Shown one piece after another: positions 9,567 through 17,884 of a stretch of DNA of 64,000 nucleotides (position 1 is the first letter of the stretch; every line of letters begins with the position of its first letter). The notes below the pieces were generated by a model. That model worked only from the letters and a program-made list of their open reading frames with translations. It ran no database searches and was not told the origin of the DNA. The position numbers and the translations under genes are program-made. This DNA comes from Streptomyces sp. NBC_00335 (lineage in GTDB: Bacteria > Actinomycetota > Actinomycetes > Streptomycetales > Streptomycetaceae), in contig NZ_CP108006.1 of NCBI RefSeq assembly GCF_036127095.1, forward strand, positions 558,001 through 622,000, read 5' to 3'.

Positions 9567-11228
9567 ATGCACCTCCCCGCCACCGCGGCCGAAGAGGCCG
9601 TCGCCGCCGAGCTCGCCGCGCTGTCCGAAACCGGTCCCGCGGGACCGGGCCGACCCGCGGGTCCGGGCAGACTCGCCGGACCGGGCGGACCCGCCGGACC
9701 GCATGGACCCGCCGGCACGTACCCCGGCAGCCTCGGGTCCGCCTACGCCGCCGCGCTCCCCGGCGCGCGGGCCGCCGTACTGACCCGGCTGTGGCGGGCG
9801 TTCGCCTTCGAGCCGCTGCCGTGGATCACCCGCCGGGAGCGGGGTTCCGGTTCGCTCGCGCTCCGGCTCGCCTCCGGCTCCCGGCTGGAGGGCCCCCTTC
9901 CCGACCCGTACGCGACGACCTTCTCCGCGGCCCGCGCCTCCGCGCCGCCCGTGGCCGAGCTGCTGCTCGACGGCCGCCCCTACCGGCGGGCCGCCGCGCT
10001 GGTGGCGGCGCTCGGGCTGCCGTACGGGGAGGAGTTCGCCGCCGAGCTCGACGAGAGCACGGCCTCCCTCGCCCTGTCCCGGGCCGGCCAGCCGACCGGC
10101 CCGGACGACGCCGCGGACCTCGCCGCCTGGGAGTGGGAGCAGCGGGTGGTGGACGGCCATCCGTACCACCCCAACTGCCGCTCCCGCCCCGGTTTCACGG
10201 TGGCCGAGCAGCTCGCCTACGGACCCGAGCACCGGCCGGTGGTCACCCTCGGGCTGGCCGTCGTACGGGCCGCGGAGTGCCGGGTGACCGGCGATTGGCC
10301 CGACCGGTGGCGGGAGGCCGGGCGGATCCTCGTACCGGTCCACCCCTGGCAGGCGGAGCACGTGGTCAAACAGGGGGCAGCTCAGGAAAGCGGGCACGAG
10401 CTGCGGCCCGGGCCCGCCGCGCACCCGCTGATGGCCCTGCGCACCCTCTCTCCCGCCGACGGCGGACCTCACGTCAAGACCGCGCTCAGCACCCGCCTCA
10501 CCTCCTCCGTGCGGGACATCTCCGTCTACTCCATCGAGACGGCCGCCGCCGTATCCGGCTTCGCCCAGAGCCTGTCCGAGCGGCTCGACGGCCGCCTGCA
10601 CATCACCCGCACCCTGGGCGCCGTCACCGCCGGCACCCCGGACCTGGCCGCCGTGCTCCGCGAGCCGCCCGAGGCGTACGCGGACCGGGGCGCGGGCGAG
10701 CGCGTCCTGCCCGTGGCCGCCCTGGCGCTGACCCCGTACGTGCGCTCCGACACCTGGCGGGCCGGTTTCGCCCGCCTCGCGCTGTCCGTCTGCCTGCGGG
10801 TCCTGGATCTCGGGGTGGCCCTGGAGGCCCACGGCCAGAACCTGCTGGTCGTGCTGTCCGCCGAGGGCGCCCCGCTGCGGCTCGTGTACCGCGACCTCGC
10901 CGACATCCGGATCAGCCCGGCCCGCCTCGCCCGCCACGGCCTGCCGGCGCCACCTCTGTCGGGCCGGCTGATCACCGATGACGTGACCCTGTTGCGCCGC
11001 AAGCTCTTCGGTTCGCTGGTGGCGGGGGCGCTCGGCTCCACGGCCGGTTCGGCCGCCGCGCTCGCCGCGGACCTGGCGGCGGCCGCGCCCGGCCTGCCCG
11101 CCACGGCCGACACCCGGGCGCTGCTGACCGGACCGCTGCCGACCAAGGCGCTGACCCTGATGCGGCTGAGCCCGGGGGTGCCTGGCGATCAGTGGGCCGA
11201 GCTGGACAATCCGCTGACCGGGGGCTGA
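9567..11228 (+). CDS. IucA/IucC-family NIS siderophore synthetase (second of a divergent pair)
   Basis: A 553-residue protein from ATG 9567; the frame is open back to 9471 and no clear ribosome site fixes the start. Motifs are GHPYHPNCRSRPGF, VHPWQAEHVV, KTALSTRLTSSVRDIS, EAHGQNLLVVLSAEGAP and LPTKALTLMRLSPG. The active-site pattern is intact, so it should be a functional synthetase. The first 50 residues include a GPAGPGRPAGPGR low-complexity tract. Together with the divergent paralogue it probably performs two successive condensations on the two ends of a dicarboxylic acid. A methyltransferase reading frame follows 33 bp downstream on the same strand. Confidence 0.92.
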   Translation: MHLPATAAEEAVAAELAALSETGPAGPGRPAGPGRLAGPGGPAGPHGPAGTYPGSLGSAYAAALPGARAAVLTRLWRAFAFEPLPWITRRERGSGSLALRLASGSRLEGPLPDPYATTFSAARASAPPVAELLLDGRPYRRAAALVAALGLPYGEEFAAELDESTASLALSRAGQPTGPDDAADLAAWEWEQRVVDGHPYHPNCRSRPGFTVAEQLAYGPEHRPVVTLGLAVVRAAECRVTGDWPDRWREAGRILVPVHPWQAEHVVKQGAAQESGHELRPGPAAHPLMALRTLSPADGGPHVKTALSTRLTSSVRDISVYSIETAAAVSGFAQSLSERLDGRLHITRTLGAVTAGTPDLAAVLREPPEAYADRGAGERVLPVAALALTPYVRSDTWRAGFARLALSVCLRVLDLGVALEAHGQNLLVVLSAEGAPLRLVYRDLADIRISPARLARHGLPAPPLSGRLITDDVTLLRRKLFGSLVAGALGSTAGSAAALAADLAAAAPGLPATADTRALLTGPLPTKALTLMRLSPGVPGDQWAELDNPLTGG

Positions 11229-11261
11229 GTTCGGGGCTCCGGCGGGCTACTGTCCGGGGGC

Positions 11262-11919
11262 ATGGCATCGACTTCGCACCTGAACTCCGTCCGGTCGTCC
11301 TACGACGCCGTCGCCGCCGACTACGCCGCGCTGCTGACCGGAGAGCTGGAGGGCAAACCGCTGGACCGGGCGATGCTGGCCGCCTTCGCGGAGTGCGTGC
11401 GCGGGGACGGGCCCGGCGCCGGCCGGGCGGTCGCGGACCTGGGCTGCGGACCGGGCCGGGTGACGGCGCACCTCGACGGCCTGGGGGTACGGGCCTTCGG
11501 GGTAGACCTGTCCCCCGCGATGGTGGCGGTGGCCCGCCGGACGTATCCGGGGCTGCGCTTCGAGGTCGGCTCGATGGCCGCGCTGGACATCGCCGACGGG
11601 GTGCTGGGCGGGGTGCTGGCCTGGTACTCCACCGTGCACACCCCGCCCTCCGGGCTCCCCGCGCTGTTCGCCGAGTTCGCCCGGGTCCTGGCCCCCGGGC
11701 GGGTACCTGCTGATCGCGTTCAAGGCGGGCGACCGGCAGCTCCGGCTGGAACACGCCTACGGGCATCCCGTGGACCTCGACGTGTACTGGACACCGCCCG
11801 AGCTGATCAGCGGGCTGCTGGCCGGGGCGGGCCTGACCGAGACAGCCCGCCTGATCCGGGAACCGGACGCCACGGAGAAGTCCCCGCAGGGCTTCCTGCT
11901 GGCCCGCCGGGCGGGCTGA
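11262..11919 (+). pseudogene. SAM-dependent methyltransferase, frameshifted at about 11,697
   Basis: The ATG at 11262 follows a G-rich ribosome site. The first 146 codons encode a class I methyltransferase: SYDAVAADYAALL, motif I VADLGCGPGRVTAHL, motif II GVDLSPAMVAVARR, then LAWYSTVHTPP and ARVLAPG. At the C/G run near 11,692-11,703 the frame breaks. The continuation YLLIAFKAGD...DVYWTPPELISGLLAGAGLTETARL...GFLLARRAG is in the +1-shifted frame and stops at 11,919. One extra base (or two missing) would explain it. The open frame that continues to 12,119 has non-coding composition. It is either a recent pseudogene or a sequencing indel. If intact it would be about 218 residues. Confidence 0.85.
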
Positions 11920-12041
11920 CCGCGGGGCGGGGGCCCGGACGGAGGCCCGGACGGAGGTCGAGCCGAAGACCCGTACGGAAGCTCGAACGGAAACCCGTAC
12001 GGAAACCCGGCCGAAGCCACCCGCAGCCGCCCCGGCATGGG

Positions 12042-12091
12042 CCGTTCGGGGGGCAAGCCCGCCCCCATGGGCCCGCCTTCGCCCCGAACGG
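12042..12091. terminator. Possible hairpin upstream of FAD oxidase
   Basis: CCGTTCGGGG (12042-12051) pairs with CCCCGAACGG (12082-12091) around a 30-base loop that itself contains GGGC/GCCC pairs. The preceding 11,920-12,040 stretch consists of imperfect CGGAGGCCCGGA / GTACGGAAACCC repeats and no gene. It may end the methyltransferase transcript or form a leader structure for the next gene. Confidence 0.35.
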
Positions 12092-12115
12092 GCAAGGCGG
12101 TGGCAGGAAGGAGGG

Positions 12116-13684
12116 ATGAGCCTCCACCGCCGCCAGGTCCTCGCGGGAGCCGCCACGGGCGTCCTCGCCTCGATCGGCGCGGCGGCCCCTACGACGGCCC
12201 GCACGACGGCCCGCACGACGCCCCGTACGACGACCCGCCGCGCGGACCCGGACTACGGGGCGCTGGCCCGGGCCCTCGACGGCCGGGTGGTGACGGCCGG
12301 CGACGGGGACTACGACGAGGCACGGCAGCTGTTCCAGCCCCGCTACGACACGGTCCGGCCGGGCGCCGTGGCCTACCCCGCGCACCCGGGGGACGTGGCC
12401 GCCTGTCTGGACTTCGCCCGGCGCTCGGCCGTCCCCGTGGTGCCGCGCGGCGGCGGCCACGGCTACGCGGGCTGGTCCACCCGCGAGGCCGGACTCGTCA
12501 TCGACACGTCCGCCATGGCGGACGTGGCCGCGGAGTCCGGGACCGGGGTCCGGGTCGGTGCGGGCGCCCGCCTCGGGGAGGTGAACTCCGTCCTCGCCGC
12601 GCGGGGCCTGGCCGTCCCGACGGGGCTGTGCCCTTCCGTCGGCATCGCCGGTCTCACCCTCGGCGGCGGGCTCGGCCTCTCCTCCCGCTCCTGGGGCGCC
12701 ACCTCCGACCGGCTCACGGGGGTGAGCCTCGTGACCCCCGACGGGACGCTCCGCGAAGTCGCCGCCGACCGCGAGCCCGACCTGTTCTGGGCCCTGCGCG
12801 GCGGTGGGGGCGGCAACTTCGGGGTGGTCACCGGCTTCCGCTTCCGCACCCACCCGGTCTCCGACTGCGCCTTCGCGGAACTGCGCTGGTCGGCCGCAGA
12901 CTCCCCCGCCGTCCTGCGCGGGTGGCAGCGCTGGCTGGAGGCGCTGCCCGATCCGTTCTGGAGCCAGGTGGAGTTCACCGTGGACGGCGGCCCGGTGGGC
13001 GCCCCGGCGCTGCGGGTGCTCTGCCTGGACGGCGGACGCGCGGAGCTGGAACGGCAGCTGACCCGGCTGTCCGACCTGGTGGGCGCCCCGCCCCGGGACT
13101 CGTGGAGCGTCGTACGCGGCTACGCGGACACCGTCCGGGCGATGGCCGGCTGCCTGGACCGGAGCCCCGCCGAATGCCGCCTGCCGGGCACCCTCCCGGG
13201 ACACGATCCGCGGGGGCGGCTCGGCCGTGCCTCCTACGCCGCCCGGTCCGACTTCTGGGCCCCGGACGGGCTGACCGAAGCGGCCGCCTCGGCGGTACTG
13301 GCCGCCCTGCGGCGCTACGCCGGGAGCGTGCCGCGCGGCGGGTTCGGCGTGGTGCAGTTCGACGGGGTCTGCGGCGGAGCCCTCAACCGGATCCCGGCGC
13401 GGGCCACCGCCTTCGCGCACCGCACGGCCGGGTTCCTCGCCCAGTACCTCATCTACTGGCCCGGCCCGGCCACGGCCGCCGACATCGGCCGCCACCAGGG
13501 CTGGCTCGACGGGCTCTGGCAGGACCTGCGGCCCTGGGCGGGCGGAGCCGCGTACCAGAACTACGCCGATCCGAGACTGACCGGCTGGCGCGAGGCCTAC
13601 TACGGGCCGAACCTGGCCCGCCTCGAAGAGGTCCGCCGCCGCTACGACCCGGACCGGCTGCTGCGCTTCCCCCAAGCCGTATAG
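12116..13684 (+). CDS. Tat-exported bicovalent FAD-linked oxidase (berberine-bridge type)
   Basis: A 522-residue protein. The start ATG 12116 is behind GGAAGGAGGG. A Tat-like RRQVLAGAATGVLAS signal is followed by TTART repeats. The FAD_binding_4 domain shows RGGGHGYAGWS, with H115 as the 8-alpha-histidyl site, and GLCPSVGIAGLTLGGG, with C172 as the 6-S-cysteinyl site. Both residues are present, so flavin is probably bicovalently bound as in sugar and secondary-metabolite oxidases. RGGGGGNFGVVT and the BBE C-terminal motif (YQNYADPRL ... YYGPNLARLEEVRRRYDPDRLLRF) are intact. It likely oxidises an alcohol or sugar outside the membrane; the substrate is unknown. Confidence 0.93.
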   Translation: MSLHRRQVLAGAATGVLASIGAAAPTTARTTARTTPRTTTRRADPDYGALARALDGRVVTAGDGDYDEARQLFQPRYDTVRPGAVAYPAHPGDVAACLDFARRSAVPVVPRGGGHGYAGWSTREAGLVIDTSAMADVAAESGTGVRVGAGARLGEVNSVLAARGLAVPTGLCPSVGIAGLTLGGGLGLSSRSWGATSDRLTGVSLVTPDGTLREVAADREPDLFWALRGGGGGNFGVVTGFRFRTHPVSDCAFAELRWSAADSPAVLRGWQRWLEALPDPFWSQVEFTVDGGPVGAPALRVLCLDGGRAELERQLTRLSDLVGAPPRDSWSVVRGYADTVRAMAGCLDRSPAECRLPGTLPGHDPRGRLGRASYAARSDFWAPDGLTEAAASAVLAALRRYAGSVPRGGFGVVQFDGVCGGALNRIPARATAFAHRTAGFLAQYLIYWPGPATAADIGRHQGWLDGLWQDLRPWAGGAAYQNYADPRLTGWREAYYGPNLARLEEVRRRYDPDRLLRFPQAV

Positions 13685-13738
13685 CCCCAGCTCCCAGCCC
13701 CTCGCTCTCCCTGCCCATCCCCGAAGAAGGAGACGGAC

Positions 13739-14689
13739 ATGCGACGTACGTTGACGGTGGCGGCGGCCACGGCCGCCCTGCTGCTGCCCGGCGGGCCCCT
13801 GCCCGAGGCCGAGGCCGGCACCGCCCCGGCGCAGGCCGCGGCGCAGGCCCCGGCCAAGGCCCCCGCCACCGAGCGGTGGTCGGCCCGGGAGGCCGAGTCG
13901 TTCTGGACTCCCGACCGGATGGCGTCCGCGGTCCCCATCAGCCGGGGCGGCGCCCCGGCCGCGGTGGACGGGACCGGCCGGGACTTCGACGGCATCCCGG
14001 TCGTCGGCCGGATGTTCGTCATGAAGGGCGGCGGCGCGTACTTCTGCACCGCGAGCGTGGTCGCCTCCCCCGGCCGCGACATGGTGCTCAGCGCGGCGCA
14101 CTGCCTGCTCGGTACGGACGCCCGGCAGGTGGCGTTCGTACCGCAGTACACGGCCCAGAACCCCCAGCCGTACGGGATGTTCCCGGTCCTGCGCGACGCG
14201 GCCGGCCGCTCCAAGGTGTGGATCGACCCGCGCTACCGGCAGCTCGGCGCCGACAAGGGCGCCGCCCTCGACGTGGCCTTCGCCCAGGTCGGCCCGGACG
14301 CCGACGGCTACCCCGTGGAGGACGTGGTCGGCGGGAACCGGCTGGTCACCGGCGCCCCGTACGCGCACAAGCAGGTCTCGCTGATCGGCTATCCGGCCTC
14401 CGCCGCCCGGCCCCGGCTGTGCGTGAACCGGACGACGAAGTTCACCAGCACCGATCCGGGGATCCCCGGATCGTTCCTGCGGATCGACTGCACCGGCTAC
14501 CCGGGCGGCACCAGCGGCGGCCCGTTCCTGACCGGCTTCGACGAGCGGACCGAGACCGGCGACGTGGTCGGGGTGATCGGCGGCTGGAAGACGGGCGGGG
14601 ACACCCCCGACACCTCCTACAGCTCCTACTTCGGCGCCGACATCAGGAAGTTGTACGAGAAGGCTCTCGCCGGGGCGCGGGTGGCGTGA
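13739..14689 (+). CDS. Secreted trypsin-like (S1/V8-type) serine protease
   Basis: A 316-residue protein with a signal peptide (MRRTLTVAAATAALLLPGG) and GAAGGAG ribosome site 6 bases before ATG. The catalytic triad is H121 in LSAAHC, D178 in AALDVAF and S259 in GGTSGGPF. An Ala/Pro-rich propeptide-like stretch precedes the protease domain. It resembles the glutamyl-endopeptidase/trypsin-like proteases common in Streptomyces secretomes. The last 47 bp overlap the convergent small gene at 14,643. Confidence 0.9.
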   Translation: MRRTLTVAAATAALLLPGGPLPEAEAGTAPAQAAAQAPAKAPATERWSAREAESFWTPDRMASAVPISRGGAPAAVDGTGRDFDGIPVVGRMFVMKGGGAYFCTASVVASPGRDMVLSAAHCLLGTDARQVAFVPQYTAQNPQPYGMFPVLRDAAGRSKVWIDPRYRQLGADKGAALDVAFAQVGPDADGYPVEDVVGGNRLVTGAPYAHKQVSLIGYPASAARPRLCVNRTTKFTSTDPGIPGSFLRIDCTGYPGGTSGGPFLTGFDERTETGDVVGVIGGWKTGGDTPDTSYSSYFGADIRKLYEKALAGARVA

Positions 14690-15035
14690 GCACCCGCACC
14701 CAGCGGGTGCGGCGCGGGTTGCCCACCGTCCTCGGCGTCGCCGGCAGCCCCTCCGCGCTCAGCGGTTCGGCGGGCGCGAGGCCGAACTGCCGGCGCAGGT
14801 CCGCGAGGGCGGTGTGCACGGGCCCGAGGATGACCTCGGCCCGCGGATGGGCGTGCGCGAGGGCGTGCGCGACCGTCTCGATGGCCTCGGCGGCGTCCTC
14901 GGCGGCGCCCCGGCTCCACCCTCCGGGGGCGGTCCGCCCCCAGGGCGCGAGGGTGTCGTAGAGGTGGCAGGCGGCATCGGCCACGGCGTCGGCCTGTTCA
15001 CCGACGCCGGGCGCCGCGATCGTCGGGAGCTCCAT
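14643..15035 (-). CDS. Hypothetical protein, 130 residues
   Basis: An alpha-helical, alanine-rich protein (EQADAVADAACHLYDTLAPWG; AAEDAAEAIETVAHALAHAHP; ILGPVHTALADLRRQFGLAPAEPLS). Third positions are strongly G/C, and residue content is less Arg-rich than neighbouring shadow frames, which supports real coding. The ATG at 15035 is preceded by GAGCGGG. It overlaps the 3' end of the convergent protease by 47 bp. The last ~25 residues, inside that overlap, may not be conserved. No family was recognised. Confidence 0.55.
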   Translation of the reverse strand: MELPTIAAPGVGEQADAVADAACHLYDTLAPWGRTAPGGWSRGAAEDAAEAIETVAHALAHAHPRAEVILGPVHTALADLRRQFGLAPAEPLSAEGLPATPRTVGNPRRTRWVRVLTPPAPRREPSRTTS

Positions 15036-15091
15036 ACCCGCTCAACGAGCGGAGCCCGCCCGGGGAACGAAGGCGGCCCGGACGGCCCGGG

Positions 15092-16042
15092 TCACGGGGA
15101 GAGCGCCTGCAGCCAGAGCGGCAGCAGCAGGAGGCAGACCAGGGAACTCTTGATCACGACGGCGGCTGAGAGGTCGACGCCCACGTCGTAGCGCTGGGCG
15201 AAGATGAACAGGTTCTGGGGCGTCGGCATCGCGGCGATCAGCACGAGGTACGTGAGCCACTCGCCCCGGACCCCGAACAGCGCCCCGCACACCGCCCACG
15301 CCAGCAGCGGGAAGACCACGCACTTGAAGCCGATGAGCGCCAGCTCCTCGCGGGTGGTCCCCCGGACGTCGAGGCCGATGCCGCCGAGGTGCAGTCCGAG
15401 GGCGAAGAGGGCCACCGGGGAGGCGCTGTCGCCGACGAAGGCGGCCCCGTCCAGGACCACCTCCGGGACGTGCACGGAGAGCAGGTTGAGCAGGATCCCC
15501 GCGTTGCAGGCGAGGACCAGCGGGGTGACGAGCGAGGCGCTGACGGCGCGTCCCAGGCGCCGGGCGGGGCCGCCGCCGGAGCCGGGGCCGGTGCGGCCCA
15601 GTTCCATGATGGCGATGACGACGAGCGACAGCACGCAGACCTGGAAGAGCAGCACCGGGAAGATCGGCGCCGCCGTGCCGAAGAAGGTGATGAACACGGG
15701 GACGGCGAAGTAGGCGGTGTTGACCTGGACCCCGGCCATCACGCGCAGCGCCACGGCCCGGGGGTCGCGCAGTCCGGCTGCCGCCGAGACGGCGGCCACC
15801 GCCGCGACCGCGAGGGCGGCGGCGGCCGCGTAGCCGCCGATGGCCCGCCAGTCGAAGAGGGCGGAGAGGTCCGCCGCGTAGATGTTGCCGAACAGGTAGC
15901 ACGGGACCGCGAAGAGGAACGCGTAGTCGGCGAAGGCCTTGGAGGCCTCGGCGGGGACCACCTTGCGCCGCGCGAGGAACACGCCGACGCCGAAGGCCAG
16001 CGCCACCGGGATCAGTTTCTCCAGCGCGGCCGCCCCGCCCAT
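15092..16042 (-). CDS. AEC-family (auxin efflux carrier-type) transporter
   Basis: A 316-residue integral membrane protein with about ten hydrophobic segments in two halves (e.g. LIPVALAFGVGVFLARR, YAFLFAVPCYLFGNIY, VNTAYFAVPVFITFFG; second half LVTPLVLACNAGILLNLL, LALIGFKCVVFPLLAWAVCG, LVLIAAMPTPQNLFIFAQRYD). The paired helix-breaking motifs, N-T-A-Y-F-A-V-P and AMPTPQNLFIFA, are typical of the AEC/BART superfamily. The likely role is export or uptake of a small organic acid. The start has a GGGGAGCGGG site. It diverges from the MerR-controlled oxidoreductase at 16,229. Confidence 0.9.
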   Translation of the reverse strand: MGGAAALEKLIPVALAFGVGVFLARRKVVPAEASKAFADYAFLFAVPCYLFGNIYAADLSALFDWRAIGGYAAAAALAVAAVAAVSAAAGLRDPRAVALRVMAGVQVNTAYFAVPVFITFFGTAAPIFPVLLFQVCVLSLVVIAIMELGRTGPGSGGGPARRLGRAVSASLVTPLVLACNAGILLNLLSVHVPEVVLDGAAFVGDSASPVALFALGLHLGGIGLDVRGTTREELALIGFKCVVFPLLAWAVCGALFGVRGEWLTYLVLIAAMPTPQNLFIFAQRYDVGVDLSAAVVIKSSLVCLLLLPLWLQALSP

Positions 16043-16122
16043 GCGTACCCGCTCCCCGCCGTTCAGTGATCTTCCGAGCCGGGCGCAGTCTATGCCGAGC
16101 CGGTGCGGCGCCTTGAGCGGGC

Positions 16123-16153
16123 TTGACCCTGACGTGCGGGTCAGGGTTTAGCT
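16123..16153 (+). promoter_or_regulatory. MerR-type promoter with ACCCTGAC-N6-GTCAGGGT operator
   Basis: A -35-like TTGACC (16123-16128) is separated by about 19 bases from a TTAGCT-like -10 (about 16148-16153). The spacer holds a perfect 8-6-8 palindrome: ACCCTGAC 16126-16133 and GTCAGGGT 16140-16147. The over-long 19-bp spacer containing a dyad is the hallmark of MerR-activated promoters. The MerR gene at 17,380 lies just past the oxidoreductase it would drive. Confidence 0.75.
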
Positions 16154-16228
16154 TCGGCGCACCCACCCGCCCCGGCCAGGCGGCGGCCGTCCGCGCCGTC
16201 GCCGGCCGCGCCGCTTCGAGGAGCCTCC

Positions 16229-17266
16229 ATGGCCACGGCCGCCCTGCCCCGTACCGCACGCGAGATCCGGCTCGCCGACCGCCGCGAAGGGCCGCCCGAG
16301 GGGCCGCGCCTCGCCGTCGTCGAGGTACCGGTGCCGGTGCCAGGTCCGGGCCGGGTGCTCGTCCGCAACCGCCACTTCCTGGTGTTCCCCGGGCTGCTCA
16401 CCCTGATCGGCGGCGCGGCCGAGGGGCTGCCGCTGCCCCCGCTGCGCACCGGCGACACGCTGTTCGGGCCGGCCGTCGGCGAGGTGGTGGCCGCCCCGGC
16501 CGGCAGCCCGCTGCGCCCGGGCACGCTCGTCTCGCACCTGCTCGGCTGGCGGGAGTACGCCTTGGTGGACGCCGCCGACTGCACCCCGCTGGACGACACC
16601 CTGCCCGATCCGGTGGCGTACCTCGCCCAGGGCTCGGCCCCGTACGGCGCGCTGACCCGGCTCACCGGGGTCCGGCCCGGGGACACCGTTCTGGTCACCG
16701 GAGCGGCCGGCGCGGTCGGGACCCTCGCCGGCCAGACGGCGCGGCTGCTGGGCGCGGGCCGGGTGATCTGCACCACCGGCTCCCCGGAGAAGGCCGACCG
16801 GCTGGTCGCGGAGCTCGGCTACGACGCGGTCCTGCTGCGGGGCGCCGGGCGGCCCTTCGCGGAGCAGCTCGCCGGGGCGGCGCCCGGGGGGATCGACGTA
16901 CTCGTGGACACGGTGGGCGGTGAGCAGTTGTCCGCCGCCCTCGGCGCCGCCCGGCAGGGCGCCCGCTTCGCACTGGTCGGCGCGCTCTCCGGCCAGTTGG
17001 CGCCGGGTCGGTCCGGGGGCGAGGCCCCGGTGGAGGTCGACTCGTTCCGCCTGGTCGTCAGGGGCGTCTCGGTGCGCGGGTACCTCGGTACGGAGCATCC
17101 TGACGTGGAGGAAGAGTGGACCGCCCGCTTCGGGGCCTGGCTGCGCTCCGGGGAGATCCGTTTCCCGCACGTGCGGATCCCGGGCATCGATCGCGCCCCG
17201 CAGGCGTTGGGGGAGTTGACCGGGGGACGGCACTTCGGCGCCGTGGTGGTGGAATTGCCGGAGTAG
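16229..17266 (+). CDS. Zinc-independent MDR-family NADP-dependent oxidoreductase
   Basis: A 345-residue protein. The N-terminal GroES-like part begins [28 protein letters not shown]. The Rossmann part has [48 protein letters not shown] and [12 protein letters not shown]. Zinc-ligand cysteines are absent, as in prostaglandin-reductase/quinone-reductase-like MDRs. It probably reduces reactive enones or quinones with NADPH. The start is ATG 16229 after GAGGAG. A MerR-type promoter lies upstream and the merR-like gene follows 113 bp downstream. Confidence 0.9.
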   Translation: MATAALPRTAREIRLADRREGPPEGPRLAVVEVPVPVPGPGRVLVRNRHFLVFPGLLTLIGGAAEGLPLPPLRTGDTLFGPAVGEVVAAPAGSPLRPGTLVSHLLGWREYALVDAADCTPLDDTLPDPVAYLAQGSAPYGALTRLTGVRPGDTVLVTGAAGAVGTLAGQTARLLGAGRVICTTGSPEKADRLVAELGYDAVLLRGAGRPFAEQLAGAAPGGIDVLVDTVGGEQLSAALGAARQGARFALVGALSGQLAPGRSGGEAPVEVDSFRLVVRGVSVRGYLGTEHPDVEEEWTARFGAWLRSGEIRFPHVRIPGIDRAPQALGELTGGRHFGAVVVELPE

Positions 17267-17379
17267 TCCGGCCGCGCGGGCGGTGCGGTGCGGTGCCGGG
17301 CCTCGCGGCGGGGCGGGGCGTGGCGTGGCGTGCGGTACGACTGTGCCGCGTGGCGTGGGGAACACGGAGGTGGCGCGGG

Positions 17380-17835
17380 ATGCGGATCGGTGACGCGGCG
17401 GCGGCAGCGGGGACCACGCCCCGGGCGCTGCGGTTCTACGAGCAGCGCGGACTCCTCGCCCCGCAGGGCCGCAGCCCCTCCGGGCAGCGGGAGTACGGGC
17501 CCGGGGACGTGGACAGGATCCGGATCATCCGGGATCTGCTGGCTCACGGATTCACCGTCGAGGACCTGTGCGGCGTGGCCGACCGGCTCCACCTGCTCGC
17601 GGCCGATCCGCCGCCGAGCTGCGGCTCCGGCGGCGGGGTCGTCGGGCACCGGCTCTCCGTGCTCGACGCGGAGATCGAGCGACTCACGCGCTTGCGCGAG
17701 GCCCTCGCCCGGCGGGCAGGGTTCGACGGCTCCGCCGACGCCCCGGAGGCGGAGCCGGACCCGGCAACCGTGCCGGTACCGCGTCCTGTGGCGGTCCAGT
17801 CCCCGGATCCGCTTCCGGACCCGGGCGGCCGGTGA
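17380..17835 (+). CDS. MerR-family transcriptional regulator
   Basis: A 151-residue protein, start ATG 17380 with GGAGG 8 bases upstream. The MerR winged helix is residues 1-70 ([59 protein letters not shown]). A dimerisation coil ([24 protein letters not shown]) follows. There is a single cysteine (PPPSCGSGG) and no SoxR-type Fe-S cluster motif. It most likely activates the preceding oxidoreductase through the dyad at 16,126-16,147. The last 30 residues are Pro/Asp-rich. Confidence 0.9.
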   Translation: MRIGDAAAAAGTTPRALRFYEQRGLLAPQGRSPSGQREYGPGDVDRIRIIRDLLAHGFTVEDLCGVADRLHLLAADPPPSCGSGGGVVGHRLSVLDAEIERLTRLREALARRAGFDGSADAPEAEPDPATVPVPRPVAVQSPDPLPDPGGR

Positions 17836-17884
17836 GTTCCGGCCGGGGGCCCGGCCGGCCTCGGACGCATACGCTGGGCCGATC

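Noticed and set aside
11807..14368. 853-codon - strand ORF
   Set aside because: Antisense shadow of the FAD oxidase and protease genes, which have complete active sites and ribosome sites.
12037..14961. 974-codon + strand ORF
   Set aside because: Shadow of the FAD oxidase and protease genes in another frame; Arg/Pro/Gly composition, no domains.
16123..16153. SoxR box upstream of the MDR oxidoreductase
   Set aside because: The geometry is MerR-like but the arms (ACCCTGAC) do not match the SoxR consensus, and a non-Fe-S MerR gene is encoded next door.
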